Assembly (NCBI GenBank): GCA_918026815.1 | Contig: CAKJVC010000012.1 | Span: 1 to 64,000 of the forward strand | Direction: 5' to 3' | DNA: 64,000 bases | Source: Chalara sp. BL73 | Lineage: Eukaryota; Ascomycota; Leotiomycetes; Helotiales | In this document: piece by piece, positions 10,826 to 22,530 of the stretch | Numbering within the stretch: position 1 is the first letter of the stretch | Layout: every line of letters begins with the position of its first letter | Program-made: the position numbers and the translations under genes | The notes under the pieces: generated by a model | The model's input: only the letters and a program-made list of their open reading frames with translations | What the model was told of the DNA's origin: nothing | Database searches by the model: none

Positions 10826-12763
10826 TCAGATCGTGGACTGCTTCACCAACCAGGAAAGAAGATCTACCTTCGTGACTACGGCAACCGGCTTTGGCAGGTA
10901 GCCACTTTTGATATGAGCAGATTCAGTAACCACTGCTGCACTATTCCACTCGAAGAACTTGCTTAGAGCAGATAATGGCGTATCCAGTGTAACTATGCGA
11001 ATTGTTAGTAGCTGCACCTAAAGTGGTGAAGTAACCATCTCATGCGAATAAATAAGACAAACAAACATAATGAATATAGAAAGTGCTGATGCTTCCCACC
11101 ATAATAGCACATGCGATCTCGACTTACTTTCAACAAATTTTCTTTTTGGGACCTTCTGTTGCTTTCCCTCTCCGTTGCTCTCTATACCATTTGTCTTTGG
11201 TGCTTTGGTCAAGTTGCTGATATCTTTCGGGTCTGTGACGACTTCTGGTATCGACGAGAAGTCAAACATTACATCTAATACAGGACTCTTGCCCGTAGCT
11301 CGACCACGGCTGATCCAACTCAGGATATTTCCCAAGGTTACCAGTCCAACAAGCTTACCACCTATTGGTGCCAAGACAGGAAGCTGACTGAACTTGGGTT
11401 AGTATGAATTTCTGAATTGAAGAGGAGTTCTAAACTATGAGCAGAGTATTCTGATTAGGATTACTTACTCGAATCCTTTCTCGCGCATTACTTCAACAGC
11501 TTCGGAACAAGGAGAATCCGCCAGAACTGTAGTCACGGGCTTTAATCGAAGGGATCGTAGAGTAGCTCCAGAGTATGGGTCTTTCTTCGCATGCTTTGAA
11601 CCCAATAAGGGAGATCTAGATTAATTAATGTCAGCTGTAGCCGTGAAACGTCTCGACCAGATCAAGTGGTCCCTTACGATGACGAAGATGCAGGTGGTGT
11701 CGCTGGGAGGAGATCATTTGCTGCCAACCAGTCGTCGTCCGCAAATTTACTTAGATAGCTTCGAATGCTGTCTGGTAATATGACAACTACAACATCTCCT
11801 TTGCCGAGGCCGAGCTCTTTGACAGCCTTTACCATTGCTGCGATTGCACTTCCACTACTACCACCAACCAAGAGACCCTCCTCGGCAATGAGTCTCCTAG
11901 CATAAGCAAACGATTCGCGATCATCAGTCTTGTACCACTTGTCAACAGACTCTCTCTTCAGGACCTCTGGAATGAAGTCATATCCAATGCCTTCAACCTT
12001 GTAGGCCTCATTTGCGTGCTCCTGGTTCAGGCTTTCTGGAAGTGCAAGTATAGATCCAAACGGATCCGCGGCAATAACCTTAATATCAGGATTGTGTCTC
12101 TTTAGACCTTTTGATAATCCACTTATAGTGCCTCCGGTACCAGCTCCTGCTACTATTGCGGTAATTTTTCCATTTGTTTGCTTCCAAATCTCCTCGGCGG
12201 TACCCCTCTCATGTGCAAGAGGATTGTCGGGGTTCGCGTACTGGTCCAATATATGAGAGTTTGGAATCTCCTTTTGCAAACGCTTTGCAACACCAATATG
12301 GGATTCAGGTGCATCAAAAGCGGCTTGGGTAGGAGTTCGGATAATTGTGGCACCTAGCGCTCGGAGGACTGAAACTTTCTCCGCTGACATCTTCTCTGGT
12401 AGTGTGATAATTGTCTTGTAACCTTTGATGGCAGCAACAAGGGCCAATCCAATGCCACTGTGGAAATGTTAGATTTGCGCATATCGAGGATAGTTCAACA
12501 TACGTGTTTCCACTAGTAGGCTCAATGAGAGTATCTCCTGGCTTAATCCTGCCAGACCGCTCGGCTTCCTCAATCATTCTCAGCGCAATTCGATCCTTTA
12601 CACTTCCGCCAGCATTGAACAACTCGACCTTGGCATATACTTCGGCTTCAATTCCTAGACTTTGCGGTATCTTATTCAATCGCACCAAAGGAGTGTTTCC
12701 AATCAATTCGGTGGCAGAGTGCGCCAGAACTGGAGGGGCTGCAGGCTTGGTAACGGTCGCCAT
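10826..12763 (-). CDS. CYS4: Cystathionine beta-synthase
   Basis: PLP enzyme that condenses serine and homocysteine to cystathionine in transsulfuration. Exons are 12763-12504, 12457-11678, 11615-11469, 11387-11128 and 10992-10826; four introns of 46-135 bp; 537 aa in total. The PLP lysine is Lys56 in GGSVKDRIA. The phosphate-binding loop reads [10 protein letters not shown], and [11 protein letters not shown] is typical of the family. The catalytic domain is followed by a Bateman pair of CBS motifs: [16 protein letters not shown] and [17 protein letters not shown], then [12 protein letters not shown] and [11 protein letters not shown]. As in yeast, there is no N-terminal haem-binding extension. 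I chose the ATG giving MATVTK; an in-frame ATG 60 nt upstream is possible. The gene is divergent from the KRE9-like gene across 612 bp, which contains paired GATA motifs near 12980. Confidence 0.95.
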
Positions 12764-13375
12764 GTTGAGAATGGAGCAAACGCGGTCTGTGGCCAGCAAA
12801 GTGCAATAAGAAGAAAACAACAACTGGGGAAAGAACGTCTATTTCTATTCAACAGTGAAAAAGAAAAGAAAAGTGAAGATGCTCTCGTAATTAGTGTTCT
12901 GTGTGGCGCGATCATTCTTTGGGGGTAGACTTCTCGCAGGCAACTTGCCCCGACCACCGACGTTAACCGGTGCGGCAAGCGATAACGATAAGACAAGAGA
13001 GGGGCAATATTTCTGCCTGACAAGGACAAGGCAGTCAATCTACCAATCTATCTATCACTGGACGTTGGGGAGAGGAACTGGATTTAGAAATGGCGCAAAA
13101 ATTACTTCTCTTCTCTCCTTTCTATGAACTCTTGCATGCTCGTATGTGAAGCAAGGATTAAGCAATCGTTCTTGTTCGCGACATGACATAGAATTTCTAT
13201 TCTAAGATCAACTTTACAGGGGTTGTTAAGCTCCCGAGCCACCCTTGAGAATTCAAGATCCTAAGATCGTAAACTTGCTTTATTGTCACGACGCCAACCA
13301 TCTCTCACACATTATCATCACAAAACTTTGTGCGGTCTCCCAAAGTCACTCGTTTAATCGCAAAATTGGTCGACT
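12764..13375. promoter_or_regulatory. Divergent intergenic region CBS / KRE9-like
   Basis: 612 bp between two start codons facing away from each other, so it must hold both promoters. Two adjacent GATA motifs (gataacgataag, about 12982-12993) are visible and could bind a GATA factor. No clear TATA box stands out. Confidence 0.4.
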
Positions 13376-14238
13376 ATGCGCTCTACACTTCTCCTCGTTC
13401 TTTCATCCGTGCATGCAGCATTTGCAGCACCGAAATTCACAGCGCCAGCAGCTGGTGCATCACTCACAACCCTCACATTCCCTGTGACTTGGAGCGATGA
13501 TGGAGCTGCACCCTCAATATCCGATCTTACCTCGTATACACTATTCCTCTATGCAGGGCCTGATGCTTCGTTGAAGCAGTTGACTCAGCTTTCGACAGGC
13601 ACGTTTGCGGCAGGGAGCACCGTAACAGTGACCATTCCTCCGGGATTGGGGGGGAATGTACAAAATGCATAGTATGTGAAGTCCTCATCAGAGGGCCACG
13701 TAAATAATAACCCACGATAGCGTTCTAGGCATCATCTCAACACCCGCATCAGGCGCTGGAACAATCACGAACTACTCCCCTCGATTCAGTCTTACACAAA
13801 TGACAGGTGTCTTCTCTCCAAGCATTGCTGCAATCACTACTACAACTGCGCCACCAGCCGTGAATCAGATTGCTGCAGCTGCCCCCGCCGATGGAGTAGC
13901 GGCCACTGGAGGCACTGGCGATTTTGCAACGCCTTTCAACGAGCAAGTTGGCAACATAAGGTATGCGGCTATGCAACCGATACCCTCAACCAAGATCACT
14001 GCAACAAATACAGCACCTCTATATCCCACATCCCCTCTCGTCATAGCTACAGCAGTCATGGGTAATCCAACAATTTTGACAACTATAACACAAGCACAAA
14101 CCTTCAGCGTATCTAGCCACGCCAACACGGTATGAATCACCCCTTTATTGTTTCAACCCAGCTAATAAGATGCAGGCTGCTGCGGCATCTCAGCCGGTGG
14201 ATGATATGCAAAAGTATTTGAATAGATGGAAGGACTAG
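13376..14238 (+). CDS. KRE9/KNH1-family cell-wall biogenesis protein
   Basis: Secreted protein of the family needed for beta-1,6-glucan assembly. Exons are 13376-13671, 13721-14129 and 14176-14238, with introns of 49 and 46 bp; 255 aa. A signal peptide is evident (MRSTLLLVLSSVHAAFA). It is followed by an Ig-like N-terminal domain (FTAPAAGASLTTLTFPVTW) with few charged residues. A conserved C-terminal part follows: FSLTQMTGVFSP, VNQIAAAAP, then MQPIPSTKITA and AQTFSVSSHANT. The last exon encodes the charged tail DDMQKYLNRWKD. The length is close to yeast Kre9 (276 aa). The segment between residues ~160 and 190 is Ala/Gly/Thr-rich. I see no GPI-anchor signal, consistent with a soluble secretory or wall protein. 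Confidence 0.85.
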
Positions 14239-16067
14239 ACGCTCGAACACAATCGGGAGTCGGAGGATTGATCATTAGCGAATTCATAACAGGTGTTGCA
14301 CACTCTAAGATTGCATATCTTAAGGCATTCCCAAAATGGTGATATTCATGGTTGATGTACTTTTATAAAGGTTAGATCTGGAGTTTGGTGTTGGTAGCGC
14401 GGATCTGGAACCCGGATATATGAACAGAATTTGACTTGTCACTTCAGTGTATCCATGACCGCTCTGACCATCGACTATCATGGAGCTTGAAACACAAGCC
14501 TCGTATTAGAGCTTGATAAGTTGCTAAGCACGCCTTGCTAATCTAGGTTCCACAAGATATGCGATGGGGTTTGAACGCATCACCACCTCTATTGTTGGTG
14601 AAGAGAATATTTGCGATTGTTGTGGTGGATTTGTAAGTTCCTCTATTTCTTCTAGTTCATCTTGTTTCATGATTATCAACAAAATTAAAGAATTTTCGTT
14701 TGTCCGTATTGATCATGAGGTTGTGGGGAGCCCATTACATTATATATGACTTACCTATCAAGCCCTTTTCTGTACTTCCTTCCTCACCACATAACCAGAA
14801 GCTAACAATCCCACAGCAGAACTAAATTAACTCGGAATGGCTATGGTTTCTTCAGATTACTTGTATCAAGATAAGCAGCCCTGGAAGGCCATGCGAATGT
14901 TGGGTGATGATAACTAAGAGCTTACCAGAAAATCACGTAAAAGCTACGCGCTGCCAATCGAATCCGAAACCCGTGTTTAGCATGGTGGTTTCTATTCGAG
15001 CGGAGTGATTTGATGACGGATTAACTTGATCTAATCTGACAACATTTGCAGCTTTTGTTTCCTGTGTTTGTTGTTGCTATGATGACTGTTCTCTTGGAAG
15101 AGTAGGTTAGTGTTCTCGAGCTTTAGTGAGCTATGAAATTTTCATACGATGACGATTGCGAGTTTACCACAATCCTCCTCAAAATGGAGCCTAAATTATT
15201 TATATTTGTCGATCAATTATGAGGCAGTTCAAACGGAAGATTTGTCATCATTTGATAGAAACAGCAAGCATAAATGCCCTCATCGGCATCAGCAAGTAGT
15301 GATTTATTGTTTCATCGGATCAGGTGTTGCAATAGCGAATAAGGCTGAACATGTCTTGGAAACAGGAAGCACATTGCTTGTCTCCGGGATTGCGGAGCAT
15401 GGGACTATGATAATACGAAGGATGATTATTTGAGGCGATGTGTCCACGATGGAAGTTTCGAAGATGTAGTTTATGAGTAGAGCAACGAAGAGACAGGATC
15501 ATAAGAAAAAGGCATTTTAAATTCGCAAGCACTCACCAATTAAGTCTCAACATTCATCATATCTAGTAGTGTAAAGCAAAGAACATGGCCCCATGTCCTT
15601 GATATATGAAAGCACTTGCTACGTTCAGAGCTCTGGTTTCTCCCGCTGGTAGGTACGCTTTGTAGAAAGCAAAATTATACCAAGATTGAGAGTAGCTATT
15701 GCACTCTTTCTCTCCCAATGTGACACTTTCATGTAATACATTGAAACAGTAAGCCTATATCCAGTCATTATGGTGTACATCTGCTCTCGGCACTGTAGCA
15801 AACCCTATTTTCTGTATGCTCGTATGAACATGCAGTGGGGGGATTGTGGCGGGTGCTCCCGCTGCACGATATGCTGATTTATCGATGTCATCCCTTTGGC
15901 TGTCAAGTATTTATCGACTACGTCAGTACCATATTCTCAACAACAAACAAGCCCAACAACCTCACTCCTACAAGCATTCACTTCATTGTTTCGTATATCA
16001 CAATCAAATTCCGCACCCTTTGAAAATCGGCAAAGCTTTTTAAACTAGCCAAGCTACCAAACTCATC
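14239..16067. other. Intergenic, no supported gene
   Basis: About 1.8 kb between the KRE9-like gene and the SDR gene. ORFs at 14564-14749 (Ser-rich) and 15149-15433 have no domain signature and no splice partners. A hydrophobic 62-codon ORF at 15835-16023 overlaps the probable SDR leader. I see nothing else. Confidence 0.55.
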
Positions 16068-17368
16068 ATGAGCGGCATCAGAACCTACCGCAACTTCTCT
16101 TTAGAAGATATAGACACCCTACAAGGAAAAGTCGCCGTCGTCACGGGAGGAAATGCGGGTATTGGGAGAGATATCGTTGCTCAACTGCTTCTTCACCATA
16201 TTGGTAAAGTCTACGTATTATCACGTAGTAAGGAGGAATTTGAGGAGTCAATAGCTTATTGGAAGGAGAAACATGTTATTGTGATTGAGGAGGAAAATCC
16301 GCGGGTCGATTTCATACCATGTGATCTTACTGACATCGTGGTCGTGAAAAAGGCTGCGGATGAGCTGTTCGGGAAGCTAGATCGGTTGGATATCTTCATC
16401 AGCAACGCTGGTAAGTTTTCTCTTCTATGCTAGGTGTTTGCGATGTTGAGACAATATAGGTCTTCCGACAGTCCCAGATTATACTCTTTCACCGCAAGGC
16501 ATTGAAACGATCTGGGCAGCAAATGTTGTGGGACCCTTTGTATTGACGAATATCCTGCTTCCGAAGATCGAGAGCACAGCGCAAACATATGGAGATGCAA
16601 GGATTGTTGTCACTACTTCTTCGGTCCATTTTGGGTGCCAGGAACTGGATCTTGACTCTACAATGTCGAAGTATATAAAAACTACTCTGAGGTTTTGACT
16701 TTAAGTTTGCATCAGAAAGATTTCAACTAATTGATGACAACATATAGGACGAGAATTAAGAGCCCTGACAATATTGACTCATGCTGGCGTTATGCCCGAA
16801 GGTAAGTATTTATCAATTCTCACCGGACATCAAGAGTAGCTTACAATCACCAGCAAACTAGGAAATATTCTCTTTGCAAAGGAGCTTAGCAAGCGGCTTG
16901 AAAAGAGAGGTTCTTCAAAGGTATATGCCAACAGTTTCTTCCCAGGAAAGTAAGGCACTCATACCTCCATCCTCACCTCTTCTCCCACACCAAATCTTCT
17001 AACATATTCCAGTATTCCAACAGAAGCAATGGATACCTGGAAAACATTATTCGGCCCCCTAGGGCACCTCATGAAAGCCAACTTCTGGGTCACCGGCCAA
17101 TCAACAGAAGATGGCGTCGCAACGGCGCTCTACCTTGCCACCTCGCCAGACGTGGTGTCGAAAGAGCAGAAGGGGAAGTATTTCATTCCTATCGCGACTG
17201 AGGATGAGACATCCAAGCTTGCGGAAGATAAGGATTTGGCGAAGAACCTGTGGTATTGGTGTGATGATAAAGCCACGAAAGGTACGCAGTCAGAAAACTC
17301 GTCTAGGAGATAGCTAACATATCATAGTGCTGGGAAGAGGATGGGATGAGGTTGCTACAAAGGCGTAG
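16068..17368 (+). CDS. Short-chain dehydrogenase/reductase (retinol dehydrogenase-like)
   Basis: NAD(P)-dependent oxidoreductase of the classical SDR fold; substrate unknown. Six exons: 16068-16410, 16460-16670, 16748-16801, 16854-16949, 17013-17281 and 17328-17368; 337 aa. The cofactor motif is VAVVTGGNAGIG near residues 22-33. Other SDR features are CDLTD after strand 4, FISNAG (NAG motif), VVTTSSVHFG with the catalytic Ser, and the YARSK catalytic Tyr/Lys pair. The exon 3/4 join creates YARSK. The layout (helix before the Tyr, then NILFAKELSKRLE) resembles the WW-oxidoreductase/retinol-dehydrogenase branch seen in many fungal genomes. No signal peptide or membrane segment is visible. Confidence 0.9.
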
Positions 17369-17813
17369 AGATCTATGGAGGATCTTAAAACTTGCAATGA
17401 ATGAGAGTAGAGTAGACTTAACGAATACAATTTCATCAATCTACTCTACTTATTGGTATCATGATACTGAACGACCATAAGTCAAGTCAGGTGCAGCCTT
17501 GTGTGTACCAGACTTACAGCGTCTAATCTATACCGAATTAGATTGGCTGTATCATGAGCTTTTCTCAATGCTTGTTACAATTCTAGCTATGTGCTAAGCT
17601 TTAGAGAGCTCGGCCAGTCCGGGCGTGCATAGTGGCATACGTTCGAGCCAGTCATAGCAGACTACAGTCTGATGTCTCTTACTGACGTTCCAGGATTCTG
17701 ATCATGAGTCCTGGCTTTGAAGACAAGCTTCTCCGACTCTGACTCTGTTCAACTTGAAGAAACCCCAAGCAATTTGACGTTAAAGTGATATTTTTTCCCT
17801 CACAGGACCTCGT
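17369..17813. other. Convergent 3' intergenic region
   Basis: About 445 bp between the stop of the SDR gene (+) and the stop of the SRP receptor beta gene (-). It must hold both 3' UTRs. No ORF or repeat of note. Confidence 0.5.
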
Positions 17814-18740
17814 TCAAAGTCTCTCGGAAACCCAATCCCACCATTTCTCAACCGTAGGCGCTTCTCCGGTAACATTGCCGCCAATAACTTCTACGGAAAC
17901 ATCAAATTCATCCATTTGTGAGAATTTGAATTCTGTTGATCCCATCTCTCCCAGCCAGTCATCCTTCTCATCGTGGCCATCGTCGATGCCAATACCCGAA
18001 TCTAGCAGACCCTTGCTCCTCGATGTCCGTACCTTCGTAATTTCAGTTTCAAGGCTATTCTTCACTAATGTCGTTGGAAGCGCCGTAAAGAGATCCATTT
18101 TATTTGCAGCTATCAGGAAAGGCACTTCCTTTAACGCCTTCGCGGCCTTCTTGCTTTCGCCTCTCTTCTGCAAGATAAGAAGAATATCATGCAGATAATC
18201 TGCAGTCTGTCGTAGCCCTTGGTCACCTGCCGATAATGTCGCAGCATCCACAAGAAATATGATTCCTTTTAAGTTTTGTGGGTTGGTTATATTCTCCAGC
18301 GCATGGTGTCGCAACTTGCCATGGCCTGGGGTATCGACGAGAAGGAACTTCTTGTGCGCTTGGTTCGTTGGATCATTTACGGAGCGATACTTGTCGGTTC
18401 CTGCAGTGTTTTCAACTGGCAAGGAGCATTCAACTGCTATGGGATTTTGTGATGTGTGTGTCATCGCCGGGGATCCTCTTTCAAACTGTAAGCCTGTCAA
18501 CAGATGTCTTGAATGGTTGGACTTGTTGGCTTATACCAAAGTGAGAAAAGAAGTCTTCCCAGAGCCGCTGGGTCCAACAAGTAATATAGAAGGTAATGAG
18601 GTTAGACCACTAGCTTTGAAGACAACTGTGTGGAGAAAGATAGGAATTGCAATGGCCACAAGTACCGCAACCACGAGGGCCAGGGGGCTTGGATTGAATG
18701 CATAGTGCACCCAGTCCTCTATCGTAGTACTGCTCGACAT
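17814..18740 (-). CDS. SRP102: Signal recognition particle receptor subunit beta
   Basis: ER membrane GTPase that anchors SRP receptor alpha during co-translational targeting. Exons are 18740-18537 and 18485-17814, with a 51-bp intron; 291 aa. One N-terminal membrane helix is visible (LALVVAVLVAIAIPIFLHTV, residues about 20-39). The G domain follows: Walker A/G1 LVGPSGSGKTSF at about 54-65, G3 DTPGHGK and G4 NKMD. The acceptor used (after GCTTACAG) was chosen because it gives FLTLFERGSPAMTH, the expected continuation; the earlier AG breaks the frame. The end KWWDWVSERL fits the family C-terminus. The gene is divergent from AKR1 across only 338 bp. Confidence 0.93.
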
Positions 18741-19078
18741 AGTTGGCGAGCGACTGAGACGAATGTGTTTGTTGTGTTAAGTCGAAGGTGGATAGTGTAA
18801 ATGCTACCAAGACAAGGCTTTAGCAGCTGAAGATCCCTGCAAGTCCTCTTTTCCCCTTGTCATAGTCATGGCGCTCAGCCTTGTTCCCTCGTAAGCACGA
18901 CCCATTTCATTCCGCCTCCATAATTTCAATTAAGTCTTTGGGCCATTCGCATTTGTATTTGATCATATTTCTCCACGGAATTGGGATATGTTCTTTCTAT
19001 AGTGAGTTTGTTTTAATGATCTTGGGAAGGAGCGACCTTACACAGAATCCCTAATTTTCCCACGCACCTACCTATATC

Positions 19079-21530
19079 ATGTCTCAGTCGAATCCAACAA
19101 CCTCAATCGCAGCTGAGTCGTCGCATAAAAATTCGCCCATGATGCCGAATGGAAAGGCCACAGCGGTGGAAGCGAAAGTGAGCGGTGATGAGCATGTAGA
19201 GCTTGCTGATATGCTCCCATCTGGGCCTGATTCCAATCCGGACGAGGATATAATGCAGCTCGCCCGAATCGGTGACATCCAGGCCATTGAGAGGCTTTAT
19301 GAGAGTGGGAAAGTCGATGCTTCATTTTGTGATGCTGAGGGAATAACTCCATTACATGTAATTTTTATACCGCACGCTTCTAATGTGCATTTTGCTGATT
19401 TCAGTCCTAGTGGGCCGCTATAAATAATCAGTATGCGATGTGCCAATTTCTGCTGAACGCCGGAGTCGATGTGAACAAGAAGGGCGGGGAATCAGTTGCC
19501 ACCGCCGCAATGTGGGCTGCACAGAGATGCCATTATTACACCGTGCACCTACTGCTCGAAAGCGGCGCAGATCCTTTGGTTACAGATGTCCAAGGATACA
19601 ACATCCTTCACCTGGCGACATTCGAAGGGAACATCTTTCTCCTAGTACTTCTTCTGCATCAGAACATTGCGGTAGATGTTCCAGATAATCAAGGTCATAC
19701 ACCTCTAATGTGGGCTGCATATAAGGGATATCCTGCCTGTGTGGACCTGTTTCTCAGATGGGGCGCCGATGTGCACATAACAGACGAGACCGGATTCACG
19801 GCTTTGCACTGGGCGTTAGTAAAAGGGTCGCAAGGATGCATACAAAAGCTGATTGAATATGGAGCTGATCGATTTGCCGAGACTCAAAGTGGAAAGACTC
19901 CAGCTATCACAGCTGAAGAGATGAAAACCGAGCGGATATGGCATAGAGCATTAAAAGAATGCGGATATCGAGACGATGCTATGCCTCTGACCGTCAATTT
20001 CCCCCTGTCTTCCTGGCTGTTCAAGGATAAGCGCGGCTTCATGAATAAGTTCTTCTTTTTATGGCCTCTTCTTATTATCTGGGTTCTCCTTATGCTCGTG
20101 AGCCATATGGTAATTTATGCCGGACTGCCACTGGCATTATTTGCGGGATATTGTTTACAGTGGGTTGCGTTCCAAGTGATGGAATATGCACCTTCAGACA
20201 TGAAGCACATGCATAAAACTGTGAGTTCTCAACGCTTCGATAACGTCACAATTTTACTAATTTTGGAAGCCATGGTTAGCTGGAATATTTGCAGGCACTT
20301 TATTTTTGGTAGGCATGAGGTGGCTGACGGTAATTCTTCCAGGTTTGTGCAGACTGTTCTTTCCTCGCCTGAATGCTGATGAAATCTAGCGACTTACTCG
20401 TCATACCCCATCTCTAATTTGGCATTTTTCATACTTTATGGGCTGTGCGGATATTTTTACTTTTGCACAATGATCTACGAACCAGGATACGTTCCAAAAT
20501 TGGGTGGCTTGACTCAGCAAAAAGATGTTATTAACGAGTTGCTCAGTCTTTGGAAGTTTGATGACCAGAACTTCTGTGTGCCTTGTATGGTCCGAATGCC
20601 TTTAAGAAGCAAGCATTGCAAGAGGTGCAATCGTTGCGTGGCGAAGCATGACCAGTAAGAGCTGGCAACCATAAAGAATATATAGCCGCTAACGATACTG
20701 ATAGTCATTGCCCTTGGGTATATAATTGCGTGGGTGTTAACAATCATCGGCATTTCTTTCTATACCTCATTGCACTAGAACTTGGCATTCTCGTTCTCGT
20801 GAACATTACCATAGGATGTGAGTGTTGTACGATTCTCCTGCAACGAAACTGCTAACATCATGAAGACTTCGAGCTACTAAAGGACAGCGGAAGCACGGAG
20901 TGTAATGTTCTTTCCGCGGAGTTGTGCCAGGTAGTGAATGCTGACCCATTTACGCTGGTTCTCATAATCTGGGCAGCGTTACAACTAACATGGGTCACTA
21001 TGCTTCTTTTCGTGCAGCTACTTCAGATATCTAGGGCGATGACTACTTGGGAGAATATGCGTGGTGCACATCATGGGCACGGTCACAAAGCATCCGATGC
21101 TATTACAAATGCACTTACCACGGGCGCTACATCTCTGGCCGGGGCTCAACTGGGCAACACGGGACTTGGTCCTGACCCAGCGCTGCCGCCAACACATGCG
21201 CCGCACGACCACCACAAAGCTGGTTGTTTTGCACAGTGGAAGAAAATACTTGGCGTCGACACATTTGTGGAAACTGCACTCCATGGCTATGAAGGCAGCA
21301 ATCGGCCACGGCGAAATCGAAATCCATTCTCAGCCGGCTGCGTTCAGAATTGCAAAGATTTCTGGTGCGATCCAGCACCGCTTTTTGGGAAACGAGAAAA
21401 TGGCGCAGCTGTGCTAGGAGGCGAGAGGATCAACTACACGATGATGTATGAAACTCCAAGCTTGCATAGGAGAAGAGCAGGAGATAGCGCTGGCGGCTAT
21501 CAGAGTGTGGCTGGTGATGACTCTGTATGA
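19079..21530 (+). CDS. AKR1: Ankyrin-repeat DHHC palmitoyltransferase
   Basis: Protein S-acyltransferase of Golgi/endosomal membranes. Six exons: 19079-19357, 19411-20220, 20270-20342, 20390-20654, 20705-20817 and 20866-21530; 734 aa. About six ankyrin repeats fill residues ~60-265 (for example [40 protein letters not shown]). Membrane helices follow (about 315-350) with WLLI-rich segments, then the cysteine-rich core [19 protein letters not shown]. The catalytic DHHC (about 475-478) is split by the 50-bp intron 20655-20704; the unspliced text would read DQ and stop. [12 protein letters not shown] and two more helices come after it. The C-terminus is cytosolic and His-rich. The length and order match yeast Akr1 (764 aa). 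Confidence 0.95.
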
Positions 21531-22530
21531 TCAACGGATTAATGGGATATTTACTACGACACTTTTAATACTTAGAAAGGGCTTTTCGTGTAATTTTTAG
21601 GGGAGATGAATAATGGCACACTTATTACACAACTGTAGATATACATTAAAGGCAAGGCTTCTTTAACATGGACCGCACTTCCAGATCCACAAAAGTTAAA
21701 ACCTAGCGCACACCAGCTCGCTTAGCAAAAACCCAACTGCCCGTCACCTCAACTATTAAAGAGTATAAATATTTAAGGAAAAAAGAGCAAAAAGGAAGTG
21801 TTCTTTAATCATGGTTTTCCATGATTCGCAGTAGTTTGCGGCTTCTGTGGATCGAACACAGTGCCTCCAGATAAACTGTCTGAAGTTGACTTCAGTCTGG
21901 CGCTCTCCCAAGTGAGCTAAAGCCGCTTGGTGTGATTTGATTTGTTGGAGCGGTGCTTGAAAAGATATATCAAGACCAAATTTACAATTATTAGCAATTG
22001 ATAACTTTGAAATTTGTGCTCCACTTGTGGTTCCTGTTTTGTTGACGATAGTTAGGAGAAGATTCATTTCTGCCATGTAGTGCTCTTTCAGCACTATGTG
22101 ATCTTATTCACTTATCCTCAAGCTAACCAATTAAAAGGAATCATTACTTATAAACTGAGCTTATAATGACGCTGCAATGGTGTTGGACTAGATATAAGGT
22201 TATTGAAACCTGAAATAATCCTTTAGTGTTCAGACGTGCGAGCTGTGAAGTGCCTTGTTGTATTCTCCGGTTGTTTGTAAACATTACATAGCAAGCATTA
22301 GTAATCTTGAGTTGTTCTTTTCATTCCAGTGCATAATTGAACACAAGTATTTATTTGTCTGATTATCGTAATGTCCCATATCGAACTGTACAATGATCTT
22401 TTGCACATTGTCACACTCTTCCCTCGAAAGCTCAGCAAATTTAATATTCTCATGGACTTTCACTTTACCAATCTGGGAGACGATTCACATATGGCTTCTA
22501 AACAGTTGGATGATAAGTAGTATTACCGGA
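21531..22530. other. Intergenic; one weak minus-strand ORF
   Basis: 1 kb between the stop of AKR1 and the stop of the cytochrome b2-like gene. A minus-strand ORF (22076-21756 from its first ATG, about 106 codons) reads plausibly (VNFRQFIWRHCVRSTEAANY) but has no recognised domain. It could be a remnant of a longer gene. I do not call it as a gene. Confidence 0.35.

Noticed and set aside
12764..12823. Upstream in-frame ATG extending the CBS protein by 20 residues
   Set aside because: The extension is hydrophobic and Cys-rich without family support; MATVTK is the usual style of start, though a targeting peptide cannot be fully excluded.
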